Shown here: positions 8,614-18,197 of the stretch, piece by piece
How the letters are laid out: each line of letters starts with the position of its first letter
Position numbering within the stretch: position 1 is the stretch's first letter
Translations under genes and position numbers: made by a program
Notes under the pieces: model-generated
What the model was told of the DNA's origin: nothing
Databases searched by the model: none
What the model saw: only the letters and a program-made list of their open reading frames with translations
Source: Gynuella sunshinyii YC6258
Lineage (GTDB): Bacteria; Pseudomonadota; Gammaproteobacteria; Pseudomonadales; Natronospirillaceae
Direction of reading: 5' to 3'
Assembly: GCF_000940805.1 (NCBI RefSeq)
Contig: NZ_CP007142.1
Span: 2,394,593-2,458,592 of the forward strand
DNA: 64,000 nt

Positions 8614-9554
8614 TGCTCTGACAAGGTTGGTGTCATGGTGTTATCTTCTATCATCGCCTGAATTAAACCTTCCCGAATGGCTCCCTGGGAAATTTTTAAA
8701 TAACTGAGGTGGGCATGTTTAAATGCCTGCTGCATCAGAATGAACCCTGCACAGAAAACCGCCGTTCGTCGCTGATTGAGTCCTAGATAACTGGCTAACT
8801 GTTGGGTGTTATTGCAACGCAGAATGCCTTCTCTCATTTCGTCCAGAGCCTCGTGCGTAATTTCTCCATCGGAAAGGTCTCGATGCTGCATGGCCCAACT
8901 GATGGCTTTCACACTGCCGGAAGTACCAAACTCGCTGTTCCATTGGAATTTTGTCAGAGGCTCAATGCTTTGTTGCAGGCGTTTACTGGCGTAGGATTCT
9001 GCCAGGGCAAACTGCTCACGATTGATGGTTCCTGAGAGAAAGAATTTCTGGGTTAAGGAGATACATCCAAGTTCTATGCTGACTGTGTGTAAGGGGCGAT
9101 GACCATTACCAACTATCAGCTCTGTGCTGCCACCACCGATGTCAATAACAAAACGGGAGTCATCGGGAAGGGGATAGCTGACACCCCGGTAAATATATTC
9201 TGCTTCCTGATCCCCGCTCAAGACCTCAATAGGAATTCCCAGCGCTGATTGAGCCTGTTGCAGGAACTGTGTGTCATGACGCAACCTTCTGAATGTAGAG
9301 GTACCAACTGCACGAATATTATGCTGAGGGATGTTGCGAATGGCGCGATGAAAGTTTTCCAGACACTTCAAAGCCCTCTTTTTGACATCAGGTCTGAGGC
9401 TTTTTGAACGCGTATCAAAGCCTGCCGCCAGGCGGACAATTTCTTTTTTGCAATCTGTCCAGACGAGCCGGTTTTCACGTTTGGTCATAATGACCAGGTG
9501 AAAACTGACTGAGCCAAGATCTATAGCGGCGTAAAGTGAGTTCGATGATTTCAT
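8610..9554 (-). CDS. Ppx/GppA-family phosphatase, short form
   Basis: This 314-residue member of the exopolyphosphatase / pppGpp phosphatase family belongs to the actin-like ATPase fold. The two phosphate-binding loops are visible: AIDLGSVSFHLVI near residue 10 and VIDIGGGSTELIVG near residue 140. The catalytic-site Glu is expected in the GVSYP-preceding segment (GDQEAEYIYRG). It lacks the ~200-residue C-terminal HD-like half of E. coli Ppx/GppA, so it is the two-domain short form. Substrate (polyphosphate or pppGpp) cannot be decided from sequence. It is convergent with fimX and has a candidate promoter just upstream. Confidence 0.88.
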   Translation of the reverse strand: MKSSNSLYAAIDLGSVSFHLVIMTKRENRLVWTDCKKEIVRLAAGFDTRSKSLRPDVKKRALKCLENFHRAIRNIPQHNIRAVGTSTFRRLRHDTQFLQQAQSALGIPIEVLSGDQEAEYIYRGVSYPLPDDSRFVIDIGGGSTELIVGNGHRPLHTVSIELGCISLTQKFFLSGTINREQFALAESYASKRLQQSIEPLTKFQWNSEFGTSGSVKAISWAMQHRDLSDGEITHEALDEMREGILRCNNTQQLASYLGLNQRRTAVFCAGFILMQQAFKHAHLSYLKISQGAIREGLIQAMIEDNTMTPTLSEH

Positions 9555-9586
9555 GCTTTCAGTTTATCCGTGGAGGGCGTGACTTG

Positions 9587-9614
9587 GCTATAGTGGAATG
9601 AATAGCATGCTCAA
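9587..9614 (-). promoter_or_regulatory. Candidate promoter of the Ppx/GppA-like gene
   Basis: On the minus strand TTGAGC (-35) and TATAGC (-10) are 16 bases apart, with the -10 about 33 bases before the start at 9554. It lies in the 68-base gap after the NRDE gene. Confidence 0.45.
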
Positions 9615-9622
9615 AGAAGTTG

Positions 9623-10390
9623 TCAGTCCGTAGAAATTAACCTGTTGAATTGTGTTGTATTGAGTATGTTTCCGTGTGGGTCGTAGCTGATTTCGGTGAT
9701 TTCGACACATTCCTTTTGCCATATCAGAGCTGTACTGCAGCGGGTTCCATAGCCTTCCATATGAATAAATTCTGCTGACAGCAGGTGTTCAATCGAACGG
9801 TCTATCCCTGTTTCAGGTAGTTCTGTCAGCGGGGCAAGCTCCCTACTGTTTAGTAAACTGGCTAGAGTATTGGTAGCACCAGTCATTTCCATCCAGCGAG
9901 AAAGTTTTTTTCTGGCACTGACCACCTTGGGCCAATCGTTGGAGTCAAGTCCGGCGTTGCTCAGACCATGGAGGCCTGGTGAGATGATTAGCGGGGGGTG
10001 TTCTGAGCTGACATACCTCAATTCCCTGCCATCAAATAACAGCAGATTAAAACCGGAATACTGAGTACGATTTTGATAAACCTGCCGGCAATATTGATCA
10101 GCGGACAAGTCTGTGGTTAGAAATCCAGCGACAAGACCTCCCCGGCTAAGTGCTCCTGGTGCCCGGTAGCGAGGGTGGCGAATATTGGTTAGCGCCGCGA
10201 AATGACCTGTGTTTGTGTTGACCCCGAGCCAAGTACCGGATGCTTTTAGGTCACGACCGGCAATAATTCCAGGTTGATCACTCCATTGATCCATATATTG
10301 AGTGGGGCGATTAAAGTACTCATCCCGATTGGCAACCATCACCAGCGGTCTGTCTGAATCCGGTTGCCAGTCAAAAGCGATCAGGCACAT
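9623..10390 (-). CDS. NRDE (TANGO2-like) family protein
   Basis: The protein begins MCLIAFDWQP and carries the family's namesake motif in VMVANRDEYF near residue 20, then GRDLKASGTWLGVN. The family adopts an Ntn-hydrolase-like fold with Cys2 exposed after removal of Met; bacterial functions are largely unknown, and eukaryotic TANGO2 relates to heme/lipid handling. I chose the ATG at 10390 because family members begin MC right at this point; an upstream extension to 10444 would run into the VOC gene and destroy the N-terminal Cys. The product is 255 residues. It is the last gene of the leftward run that starts at the hybrid kinase. Confidence 0.85.
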   Translation of the reverse strand: MCLIAFDWQPDSDRPLVMVANRDEYFNRPTQYMDQWSDQPGIIAGRDLKASGTWLGVNTNTGHFAALTNIRHPRYRAPGALSRGGLVAGFLTTDLSADQYCRQVYQNRTQYSGFNLLLFDGRELRYVSSEHPPLIISPGLHGLSNAGLDSNDWPKVVSARKKLSRWMEMTGATNTLASLLNSRELAPLTELPETGIDRSIEHLLSAEFIHMEGYGTRCSTALIWQKECVEITEISYDPHGNILNTTQFNRLISTD

Positions 10391-10397
10391 ATGGGCG

Positions 10398-10760
10398 TCA
10401 GAGCGCCTGGGAGTGTAGCGCCAGTCGGTTGCCTTCTGAATCAAGTACGACCGAACGGTATCCGAAAGGTTCTATCGCGTGTGTGCCGCGAAGAATAGTG
10501 CCACCGCACCCCGGAACCAGTGCTTCGGCGGCTTTCAGTCGTCCTTCAACGTTCCAGTAGACAATGATGCCTTCGCGGCTGGGCTGTTCGTGCTCAGAGG
10601 TAAAAAGACAGGCACTGACCTGACCTGGCCGATGTTCGAAAACAGCGATAGGGGAGTCACTGCTACGGTGGCGGAATTGAACATCGAGTACTTTGCTGTA
10701 GAAGTGCATGGCTCTTTCGAGATCTTTGACCGGGATATCAGCCCATATAATGGAGCTCAT
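10398..10760 (-). CDS. VOC (glyoxalase/bleomycin-resistance) superfamily protein
   Basis: This 120-residue protein has two beta-alpha-beta-beta-beta halves: IIWADIPVKDLERAMHFYSKVLDVQF at the start is the classic first half, and RGTHAIEPFGYRSVVLDSEGNRLALHS the second, ending with the usual D..GN signature. Metal ligands and substrate cannot be assigned. It sits 7 bases before the NRDE start and 13 bases after coq7, so probably in one transcript. Confidence 0.88.
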   Translation of the reverse strand: MSSIIWADIPVKDLERAMHFYSKVLDVQFRHRSSDSPIAVFEHRPGQVSACLFTSEHEQPSREGIIVYWNVEGRLKAAEALVPGCGGTILRGTHAIEPFGYRSVVLDSEGNRLALHSQAL

Positions 10761-10773
10761 AGTGTCAGCCTCC

Positions 10774-11415
10774 TTAAATCCGATAAGTGGTTTTGGTCAT
10801 GACCCTGGCGATCAGACTCATGCATTGTTTGACTTGTACAGGATAGTCCACGCCACCGGATTGAAGTGCGACCGTCGCATGTTTCTCTTCGTCTTCCAGC
10901 ATTTGTAACAAGATGGCCCGGCTTTTTTGGTCAGATTCCGGAATTTGTTGGAGATGACTTTGCAGGTGCTTGCAGACTTGTTCTTCCGTTGCGGCAACAA
11001 AACCAAGACTGTATTTATCTCCTATGAGCCCGGCAACAGCACCGATGGTAAAAGACAGGCCATAAAAAGCAGGGTTTAACAGGCTGGTTTTGGCATTCAG
11101 TTGTTTAAGCCTTTCTTCACACCATACCAGGTGATCGATTTCCTCATCGGCAGCCTGTTCCATGGTGGCACGAACATCTTTTAGCCGTGCGGTAGCCGCC
11201 TGGCCTTGGTAAAGCGCCTGGGCACATACTTCCCCGGTATGGTTGATACGCATTAGACCGGCAATATGTTTGCTCTGTTCGGGGCTGATCTCCTCACTGC
11301 TACAACGGTCGGCGGGATTGGGTTGATGACTTTGATTGGAAAAAGGTACCAGTGTTTTGAGGGCCTTATCAAAACTGGCGATCGCTTTATCGATAGGGGT
11401 ATGACGCCGCATCAT
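10774..11415 (-). CDS. coq7: COQ7-type ubiquinone hydroxylase (demethoxyubiquinone monooxygenase)
   Basis: This di-iron carboxylate enzyme performs a late ring hydroxylation in ubiquinone synthesis at the inner membrane. The 213-residue product has the core motifs: [17 protein letters not shown], the ExxH pair in [13 protein letters not shown], and the C-terminal pair in [12 protein letters not shown]. The gene starts with two consecutive ATG codons; the first overlaps the kinase stop codon as ATGA (11412-11415), the second abuts it. This implies translational coupling to the hybrid kinase, which is unusual company for a quinone biosynthesis gene. Confidence 0.95.
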   Translation of the reverse strand: MMRRHTPIDKAIASFDKALKTLVPFSNQSHQPNPADRCSSEEISPEQSKHIAGLMRINHTGEVCAQALYQGQAATARLKDVRATMEQAADEEIDHLVWCEERLKQLNAKTSLLNPAFYGLSFTIGAVAGLIGDKYSLGFVAATEEQVCKHLQSHLQQIPESDQKSRAILLQMLEDEEKHATVALQSGGVDYPVQVKQCMSLIARVMTKTTYRI

Positions 11416-13712
11416 AATGTTTGCTCCAGACTGTGATTGGATAAAGCATTAAACAGTACTTGCTGAAACTGCTTTTGAGTAACTGGTTTAGTCAGCAGGA
11501 ATTGAATTCCGGACTCTTTCAGGACAGGATCGTCCTCGCGGATATCCATTCCGGTCATCATGATGATAGTCATGTCTTTACGTATCTGATGATCACTTTG
11601 AATACGTTGTGCCAGCTGAGTTCCGGTCATCTTGGGCATTTGATGATCAAGAATGACAAAATTATAGCCGTTGTGAAGATGGTATTGCGTGTGCAGTTGA
11701 GCCAGCGCTTCCTGAGCGGTAGCCACGGCATCCACTCGGATTCCCCAGGAGGTTGCCTGATGTTCTATAACCTTTCGACAGGTCATGTTGTCATCCACGA
11801 TAAGCATCCTTAAACCATGCAGGCTTTGTTGGATAGGCATGCTGTTATCAGCGATGTGTACCGAGGGCATTCGAATCGTAAACCAGAAGGTGGTACCGAG
11901 ATTTTTTTCACTGCTGACCCCCAGCTGGCCGCCCATTGCTTTGATGATGCGGGAACAGATCGGCAGACTGATGTTAATGGTCTTGTTTTCCGGGTCGCTG
12001 TCGAATTCGAACAACCTTTCACAGCGTTCACGGGGAATACCGATACCGGTATCGGTGATCCGAAAACGAATTTCGTCCTGTTGACTGCGACTGACCTGCA
12101 CCAGCACCTCACCTTTATCCGTATGTTTTACGGCATTATCAATAATGGTGCGCATCACTTGTTCAAGCAGGCTGGGGTCTCCTTCCAGGTGATTGGGAAC
12201 TGACGGATGAATGTCAGTGATCAATTCCACACCCTTTATGCTTGCCATTCTCGCTTGAATGACGGTTATTTCGTGCAGAAAGTCCTGAAGATCAATGGTC
12301 TGGCGATCCAGTATCAATTGATTGCTCAGTATGCGGCTGAGAGCCTTAATTTCATTGGCGGTTGCCAGAAGATCCTGGCCGGAGTTCTGAATGGTGCTTA
12401 GAAAATCCAGCTGGTTGGCAGATAGTGAGGTTTCGCTCAGTAGTTCAGACATGCCCATTACCCCGTTTATGGGGGTTCTGAGATCATGATTGATTTTTTG
12501 CAGTAACTGCCAGTATGCAGTACCGGTAAAGGGGGTTGGAGAGGTATGTAATTCACGATGGTGTTTTGAGGCTGGCAGTTGAGTCAGGCCATACACCAGA
12601 GCCATCAGGTTTAACAGACTGAATATCTTGGTTGACCAGAAAGTGGTGGAAATGGATCCGGTTAACCCCATTACTGAAGCAATGATGATCGCAACCAGTA
12701 TCAGGTTTGCCGCAGCGGCAACCAGAAAGGCTTTATTTTCTCCACCGGCAATGCGCATCAGCATGATATTGGCAATGATCAGACAACAGCCGAGTAACAC
12801 CAGTGTTACGTACAGAAAGCTGAAACTGAGAGGGTAGAGGGAGTAGATGGCGATGACCCCGGCCCCCACGGCCATCGATGACCAGATTTTGCCTGCACGC
12901 ACGGACCAGTCCGGTAATCCCAGTCGGTAAACCAGCAGTACATACAGAGCAGTGGCAATAGCCGCGAAACTGTTTTTGATCAATGGATCGATCAGCGGAT
13001 AGTTAATCCAGATTGCGAAGTAGCCCGACCAGCCCAGGTGAAATATGGTCAGGCAGATTCCGTAGGCCATGACCAGTAGTTGTATTCCACGATCTTTAGT
13101 GCTTGGCAGTAACAGTATGACCAGACTGAATACAAACAGTATGACCAGTAGAACATTGGTCATCAGATCAACACGTCTGGAGAGCTGCTGGTATTCATGT
13201 TCTCCCATTACACTCAAATCGAGGTTCATGGGATCAAGGTTAGAGACTCTGAAGAACAGCTCGCCTTCTCCCGGCGGGAAAACGACCGGCAGCGCGTATA
13301 TGGTGCCGACAATGGGTCGATCAGAATACTTCACTGAGGCACCGGTTGATTGTATTGGCAGTGGTCCGCTGTTGCGGTCAAACTGGTCCACTCGGGCTGC
13401 AGCATGTGTATCTGTTACCAGAATTCTGTGTTGATTAATACCGGTATCATTTTCGTAGCTTAACCGCAGCCAGATAGCGGCCATTTGGGTATTTGAGGAG
13501 ATCAGGTCGCTGTGAGTCGGGGTGAATTCGTAATATTGATCGCCAATGATCTGCCGAAAAGACAGAAATCCATTTTTGTCCTGGATATAGTCCATGATCG
13601 CAGTGACATCTTGGGCCTCAGTTTCGTGGCTGATTTTGAGTTGGGCACTCAATAAGTAATGACTGTTAAACAGAACCAGGACAAAAAATATTAATTGTTT
13701 CGCTGAAGACAT
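11412..13712 (-). CDS. RetS/LadS-like 7TM hybrid sensor histidine kinase
   Basis: This 766-residue protein has a signal peptide, a periplasmic 7TMR-DISMED2-type sensor (~25-165), seven membrane segments (~185-375), and HisKA with the H box [13 protein letters not shown] (His409). An ATPase domain follows (N box DNAVKH, G1 box DTGIGIP), then one receiver domain with phosphoacceptor Asp689 in [12 protein letters not shown] and the conserved Lys in LLTKPV. Catalytic residues look intact. In Pseudomonas the gene next to purD is retS, with the same sensor and 7TM architecture but two receivers; here there is one, as in LadS. Position suggests a RetS-type regulator of lifestyle switching, but the signal and partner are unknown. 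Confidence 0.88.
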   Translation of the reverse strand: MSSAKQLIFFVLVLFNSHYLLSAQLKISHETEAQDVTAIMDYIQDKNGFLSFRQIIGDQYYEFTPTHSDLISSNTQMAAIWLRLSYENDTGINQHRILVTDTHAAARVDQFDRNSGPLPIQSTGASVKYSDRPIVGTIYALPVVFPPGEGELFFRVSNLDPMNLDLSVMGEHEYQQLSRRVDLMTNVLLVILFVFSLVILLLPSTKDRGIQLLVMAYGICLTIFHLGWSGYFAIWINYPLIDPLIKNSFAAIATALYVLLVYRLGLPDWSVRAGKIWSSMAVGAGVIAIYSLYPLSFSFLYVTLVLLGCCLIIANIMLMRIAGGENKAFLVAAAANLILVAIIIASVMGLTGSISTTFWSTKIFSLLNLMALVYGLTQLPASKHHRELHTSPTPFTGTAYWQLLQKINHDLRTPINGVMGMSELLSETSLSANQLDFLSTIQNSGQDLLATANEIKALSRILSNQLILDRQTIDLQDFLHEITVIQARMASIKGVELITDIHPSVPNHLEGDPSLLEQVMRTIIDNAVKHTDKGEVLVQVSRSQQDEIRFRITDTGIGIPRERCERLFEFDSDPENKTINISLPICSRIIKAMGGQLGVSSEKNLGTTFWFTIRMPSVHIADNSMPIQQSLHGLRMLIVDDNMTCRKVIEHQATSWGIRVDAVATAQEALAQLHTQYHLHNGYNFVILDHQMPKMTGTQLAQRIQSDHQIRKDMTIIMMTGMDIREDDPVLKESGIQFLLTKPVTQKQFQQVLFNALSNHSLEQTL

Positions 13713-13732
13713 GAATCTTCCACAGGTTAATG

Positions 13733-13787
13733 ATTCATCCCGGATTATAACCTAAGGCAATACAAGGAAATCTATGCCGGGATGAAT
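13733..13787 (-). promoter_or_regulatory. Promoter of the hybrid kinase flanked by an inverted repeat
   Basis: In the gap between purD and the kinase, ATTCATCCCGG (13733-13743) and CCGGGATGAAT (13777-13787) form a perfect 11-base inverted repeat with a 33-base spacer. A perfect TATAAT -10 (minus strand, 13744-13749) abuts the inner edge of the first arm; the -35 is weak. The arms would lie near +1 and near -35/-45, a layout suited to a repressor or to a local RNA/DNA fold. There is no terminator-like T tract. Confidence 0.5.
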
Positions 13788-13815
13788 GAATTTACAGGGT
13801 CTGTGAAACTATGTC

Positions 13816-15099
13816 CTAGGAATTGCGTTGAATTGCCCGATAGCCGATGTCTGTCCGATAGAAAACATCCTTCCATTGGATGGAGTGTACGCTTTCATAG
13901 GCCACTTTCTGTGCTTCGGCCACTGACTCTCCCAGACCGACTGCGCAGAGTACCCGACCACCGTTGGTGACCAGCTGATTCTGTTCATTCAGACTGGTGC
14001 CGGCGTGAAAGACCTTACTGATCGGTGTGGCAGACGGAATGCCGGTAATGCCAAGGCCTTTTTCGTAACTGTCCGGATAACCACCGGCAGCCAATACCAC
14101 TCCCAGTGCTGCTCGGTCATCCCAGTCTGCTTGAGTTTTATCCAGCTTTCGTTCGAGGCAGGCTTCGCAGAGTTCCACCAGGTCACTTTTCAAGCGCATC
14201 ATAATGGGCTGGGTTTCCGGGTCACCAAGGCGGACATTGAACTCCAGTACATTTGGTGTACCGTCTTCAGCGACCATGATGCCTGCATACAGGAAGCCGC
14301 TGAATTCATTGCCTTCCGCTTTCATGCCTTTGACGGTAGGCACAATCACTTCCTGCATGATGCGCTCATGAATTTCCGGAGTGACTACCGGTGCTGGACT
14401 ATAAGCGCCCATTCCTCCGGTATTCGGGCCTTTATCTTCATTATCACGGGCTTTATGGTCCTGCGAGGATGCCATTGGCAGAGTGTTTTCTCCATCGACC
14501 ATAACGATAAAGCTCGCTTCTTCACCGGTCAGAAACTGCTCGATGACAACTCTGGCACCGGCATCGCCAAATTTGTTGCCTGCCAGCATGTCTTCCACTG
14601 CGGCAATCGCCTCGGCTTCCGTTTGGGCCAGAATAACCCCCTTTCCGGCTGCCAGACCGTCGGCTTTAACGACGATTGGAGCGCCTTTGGCGCGAATAAA
14701 GTCAATGGCAGCGGGGATTTCGGTAAAGACCGAATAAAAGGCCGTTGGAATATGATGGCGGGCCAGAAAGTCCTTGGTAAATGCTTTTGACCCTTCAAGT
14801 TGAGCCGCCGCCCGGGTTGGACCGAAACATTTCAGCCCTGCCGTACGAAAATGATCGACAATGCCGGCGACCAGAGGGACTTCCGGACCAACGATGGTCA
14901 GGTCAATATTGTTCTCCCTGGCTGCATTGACAAGGCCATCGAAGTCCAACACGTCTATAGGCAGGTTTATCATGTTGGGTTCCGCTGCTGTACCTGCGTT
15001 GCCTGGTGCTACAAAAACGGTATCCACTTTAGCTGACTGTCCTGCTTTCCAGGCCAGTGCGTGTTCCCGGCCACCTGAGCCGATGATGAGTATGTTCAT
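13816..15099 (-). CDS. purD: Phosphoribosylamine--glycine ligase (GAR synthetase)
   Basis: This enzyme catalyses the second step of de novo purine synthesis. The 427-residue ATP-grasp enzyme begins MNILIIGSGGREHALAWK, with the glycine-rich N-domain. The lid and ATP-binding segments follow (PIVVKADGLAAGKGV; the characteristic SSQDHKARDNEDKGPNTGGM), then NVLEFNVRLGDPETQ for the metal-binding carboxylates. It lies 15 bases downstream of purH on the same strand, the standard purHD arrangement. Confidence 0.97.
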   Translation of the reverse strand: MNILIIGSGGREHALAWKAGQSAKVDTVFVAPGNAGTAAEPNMINLPIDVLDFDGLVNAARENNIDLTIVGPEVPLVAGIVDHFRTAGLKCFGPTRAAAQLEGSKAFTKDFLARHHIPTAFYSVFTEIPAAIDFIRAKGAPIVVKADGLAAGKGVILAQTEAEAIAAVEDMLAGNKFGDAGARVVIEQFLTGEEASFIVMVDGENTLPMASSQDHKARDNEDKGPNTGGMGAYSPAPVVTPEIHERIMQEVIVPTVKGMKAEGNEFSGFLYAGIMVAEDGTPNVLEFNVRLGDPETQPIMMRLKSDLVELCEACLERKLDKTQADWDDRAALGVVLAAGGYPDSYEKGLGITGIPSATPISKVFHAGTSLNEQNQLVTNGGRVLCAVGLGESVAEAQKVAYESVHSIQWKDVFYRTDIGYRAIQRNS

Positions 15100-15114
15100 G
15101 CTGTCCTCAGACTT

Positions 15115-16704
15115 TTAATGACGGAAATGTCGCATGCCGGTCAATACCATGGCGATGCCGTGTTCATTTGCAGCGGCGATGACTTCATCGTCCCGCATTG
15201 AGCCGCCCGGTTGAATCACTGCTGTGACACCTGCTTCTGCCGCCTGATCGAGACCATCCCGGAAGGGGAAGAAGGCATCGGAGGCCAATACCGATCCCTG
15301 AATCTGCAGGTTCTCATCCTGGGCTTTAATACAGGCGATTTTAGCGCTGTAAACTCGGCTCATTTGCCCTGCGCCCACTCCGACCGTCATGCCGTTTTTG
15401 GCGTAGACAATCGCGTTGGATTTAACGAATTTGCAGACTTTCCAGGCAAACAGTAAATCTGCCAGTTCGGTACTGTCAGGGTGGCGCTGAGTAACAACTT
15501 TCAGGTCTTGTTCGGTGACAATGCCCATATCCCGATCCTGCAGCAGCAATCCCCCATTGACTTTTTTATAATCAAAGCCCTGGTCCGGTGCGTTCCAAAA
15601 GCCACATTCAAGCACTCTGACATTTTTCTTGGGCGCAAACGCCGCCAGTGCCTCGGCACTGATTTTGGGTGCAATCACGACCTCAACAAACTGACGTTCA
15701 GCGATGGTGGCGGCGGTTTTGCCATCCAGTTCTCTATTAAAGGCAATAATTCCACCAAATGCAGAAGTCGGGTCAGTTTTGAAAGCTTTGTTATAAGCTT
15801 CCAGGAGATTTTCTGCGACCGCAACACCGCATGGATTGGCATGCTTGACGATAACGCAGGCTGGTGTCTCAAATGACTTGACGGTTTCCAATGCAGCGTC
15901 TGTGTCGGCAATGTTGTTAAACGAAAGTTCTTTACCCTGTAATTGTCTGGCACTGGACACACTGGCTTCAGTCGCGTTGGGGTCAATATAAAAGGCTGCC
16001 TTCTGGTGGGGGTTTTCACCGTAGCGCATGGTCTGGGTTTTTATAAACTGCGCATTGAAGGTCCGTGGGAAGGTCTCTCTGGCGTCGGTGCTCAGGGTTT
16101 CGGAGGTCAGGTTAATCGTGCCCAGGTAATTGGCAATCATGCCATCATAGGCGGCCGTATGTTCAAAGGCCTTTAATGCCAGATCGAAACGGGTTTTCAG
16201 AGTGGTACCGCCCTGTTGTTTGAGTTCCGCAATAACTGTTTCGTAATCACTGTTATTAACCACAATCGATACCCAGCGATGGTTTTTGGCTGCAGAGCGA
16301 ACCATGGTCGGGCCACCGATGTCGATGTTTTCAATTGCGGTTGCCAGATCACAGTCTGGTTTGGCAACTGTTTCTTTAAATGGATACAGGTTGACGACGA
16401 CCAGGTCAATTTGACCAATATCGTGGGCGCTCATGATGTCCTGATCCTGGTCTCTGCGCCCGAGTATGCCGCCATGAATTTTGGGGTGCAGGGTTTTGAC
16501 CCGGCCATCCATCATTTCTGGAAAACCTGTGTAGTCGGATACTTCGATCACATTGATGTGGTTTTCCTGTAGTAACCGGAACGTACCTCCAGTAGAGAGT
16601 ATCTCGACACCGAGTTCCGTCAGATCTCGGGCAAAATCAACGATTCCGGTTTTATCTGATACGCTGATCAGGGCTCTTTTGATGGGTTGCAGATCCTGGG
16701 ACAT
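15115..16704 (-). CDS. purH: Bifunctional AICAR transformylase / IMP cyclohydrolase
   Basis: This enzyme makes the last two steps to IMP. The 529-residue product has an N-terminal MGS-like IMP cyclohydrolase domain ([24 protein letters not shown]; [18 protein letters not shown] block near residue 67). The transformylase domain carries the KHANPCG motif (Lys-His catalytic pair) and TSAFGG. It starts at the ATG at 16704 and is separated from the upstream fis gene by a terminator, so purHD likely has its own promoter in the 95-base gap. Confidence 0.97.
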   Translation of the reverse strand: MSQDLQPIKRALISVSDKTGIVDFARDLTELGVEILSTGGTFRLLQENHINVIEVSDYTGFPEMMDGRVKTLHPKIHGGILGRRDQDQDIMSAHDIGQIDLVVVNLYPFKETVAKPDCDLATAIENIDIGGPTMVRSAAKNHRWVSIVVNNSDYETVIAELKQQGGTTLKTRFDLALKAFEHTAAYDGMIANYLGTINLTSETLSTDARETFPRTFNAQFIKTQTMRYGENPHQKAAFYIDPNATEASVSSARQLQGKELSFNNIADTDAALETVKSFETPACVIVKHANPCGVAVAENLLEAYNKAFKTDPTSAFGGIIAFNRELDGKTAATIAERQFVEVVIAPKISAEALAAFAPKKNVRVLECGFWNAPDQGFDYKKVNGGLLLQDRDMGIVTEQDLKVVTQRHPDSTELADLLFAWKVCKFVKSNAIVYAKNGMTVGVGAGQMSRVYSAKIACIKAQDENLQIQGSVLASDAFFPFRDGLDQAAEAGVTAVIQPGGSMRDDEVIAAANEHGIAMVLTGMRHFRH

Positions 16705-16750
16705 GGATTGGGACAGCTCCTTACCAATTGGTCAAATTTTAGGGTTACAT

Positions 16751-16780
16751 AAATACAAAAAGGCGACACGAGGGTCGCCT
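16751..16780 (-). terminator. Rho-independent terminator after fis
   Basis: On the minus strand AGGCGAC and GTCGCCT form a 7-bp stem followed directly by TTTTTGTATTT, 20 bases past the fis stop codon. This separates dusB-fis from purHD. Confidence 0.8.
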
Positions 16781-16799
16781 TTAGTGATTCGCTGGCTTT

Positions 16800-17093
16800 T
16801 TATAACAGGCCATACTGTTTCAGTTTTTTCCTCAGAGTACCACGGTTTAATCCGAGTACCTCTGAAGCGTGGGTTTGATTATTTCTGGTGAATGCCATAA
16901 CTGCTTCGAGCAAGGGCGCCTCTACTTCAGACAGTACCATGTGATAAACGTCTTTGACGTCTTCACCGCCCAGTTGCGAGAAATAGTTTTCCATAGCTTT
17001 TTCCACGCTGTCTCTGAGGGTCGGATGCTGAGTGCTTTTTAAAGAGGCAGGCTCATGGCTCTGACTGCTATTTTCCAGGGTATCGATGCTCAT
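16800..17093 (-). CDS. fis: DNA-binding protein Fis
   Basis: This nucleoid-associated, growth-phase regulator of DNA topology and rRNA promoters has 97 residues, the normal Fis length. The C-terminal helix-turn-helix is nearly invariant: [29 protein letters not shown] region at the C-terminus, here described by its key elements [21 protein letters not shown]. The N-terminal part is variable, as usual. The start codon overlaps the dusB stop as ATGA, giving the classic dusB-fis operon. Confidence 0.97.
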   Translation of the reverse strand: MSIDTLENSSQSHEPASLKSTQHPTLRDSVEKAMENYFSQLGGEDVKDVYHMVLSEVEAPLLEAVMAFTRNNQTHASEVLGLNRGTLRKKLKQYGLL

Positions 17094-18079
17094 GCTGCTA
17101 TTTCCTTTGCCATTTCCAAATATTGAAAAAATGAATCTAAAAAGTGGAGCTGGTGCTCAATCTGGTCGATTCTATTGAATTTCCGAATGAATTCTTTGCC
17201 CTGGGGCAGTTTATTCAGATACCAGCCAACATGCTTTCGGGCGATCCTTGAGCCCATGTAGTCGCCGTAAAATGAATACAGGGCATTCAAATGGCCTTTC
17301 ATTGTAGCGCAACGGGTTTTGTGATCTGGCAACTTAAAGTCCTGCTGTCCTTTCAAGGCATACTGAATTTCCTGAAAGATCCATGGATTGCCTTGTGCGG
17401 CCCGGCCGATCATCAACCCATCACATTGGGTCAGCTCCAGTACTTCCAGTGCTTTGGTGCCTGAATCAATGTCTCCGTTGGCAATGACGGGAATGCTCAC
17501 GGCCTGTTTGACTCTGGCGATCGTGCTGTATTCCGCGCTGCCCTTAAATTTGTCCTCTCGGGTTCTGCCATGTACCGTCAGCATCGATATGCCGTTTTTT
17601 TCCGCTATAGATGCTATGTTTTCGGCGTTTTTATGGTCATTGGACCATCCGGTACGAATCTTGAGCGTCACTGGTACAGATACTGATTCGGTGACAGCCT
17701 GAAGGATATCGTTCACCAGCTTTTCATCGCGCATCAGCGCAGAACCAGCCTCTTTCTTACACACTTTCTTGGCCGGACAGCCCATGTTGATGTCTATGAC
17801 CTGGGCTCCCATTTGCTGGTTTTGACGAGCTGCTTCTGCAAGAGAGTTAGGGTCACCGCCTGCAATCTGAATAATTCTGGGCATGACTTCCCGGTCATGC
17901 TGAAGTCGCTGAGCACTTTTTCTGGTTTTCCATAACCGGGTATCTGAAGTGACCATCTCACCAACGGCTATGTCGGCTCCGAGCTCAAGGCACAGTTTTC
18001 TGAATGGCAGGTCTGTGACTCCGGCCATTGGTGCCAGTAACAATGGTTGGTTGAATGTAAACTGCCCAAGCTGGAACAC
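17090..18079 (-). CDS. dusB: tRNA-dihydrouridine synthase B
   Basis: This FMN-dependent TIM-barrel enzyme reduces uridine 17 of tRNAs to dihydrouridine. Motifs present are [17 protein letters not shown], the catalytic Cys in [27 protein letters not shown], and [16 protein letters not shown] for FMN phosphate. I chose the GTG at 18079: it gives 329 residues with LGQF at the family's normal N-terminus and has AGG six bases upstream. An ATG at 18109 would add ten residues (MLFHFLYRYL) and cannot be excluded. It is the first gene of the dusB-fis operon. Confidence 0.93.
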   Translation of the reverse strand: MFQLGQFTFNQPLLLAPMAGVTDLPFRKLCLELGADIAVGEMVTSDTRLWKTRKSAQRLQHDREVMPRIIQIAGGDPNSLAEAARQNQQMGAQVIDINMGCPAKKVCKKEAGSALMRDEKLVNDILQAVTESVSVPVTLKIRTGWSNDHKNAENIASIAEKNGISMLTVHGRTREDKFKGSAEYSTIARVKQAVSIPVIANGDIDSGTKALEVLELTQCDGLMIGRAAQGNPWIFQEIQYALKGQQDFKLPDHKTRCATMKGHLNALYSFYGDYMGSRIARKHVGWYLNKLPQGKEFIRKFNRIDQIEHQLHFLDSFFQYLEMAKEIAA

Positions 18080-18197
18080 AAGGTACCTATATAAAAAATG
18101 AAAAAGCATGAAAAGCCCGTTCCTGCTAGCGGATGGTATCCAGTGAAAACGGGGGCGACATAATACTGGGATGTTTCAACAGGGGAAAGAGTTCAGG

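Noticed and set aside
14005-14790. 261-codon plus-strand frame opposite purD
   Set aside because: It lies fully antisense to a well-supported purD; its His/Phe-rich composition is typical of a shadow frame.
16761-16780. Shared GGCGAC stem in the fis and pilA terminators, considered as a dispersed repeat
   Set aside because: Similarity is limited to the short stem; loops and flanks differ, so it is most likely a common terminator stem by chance.
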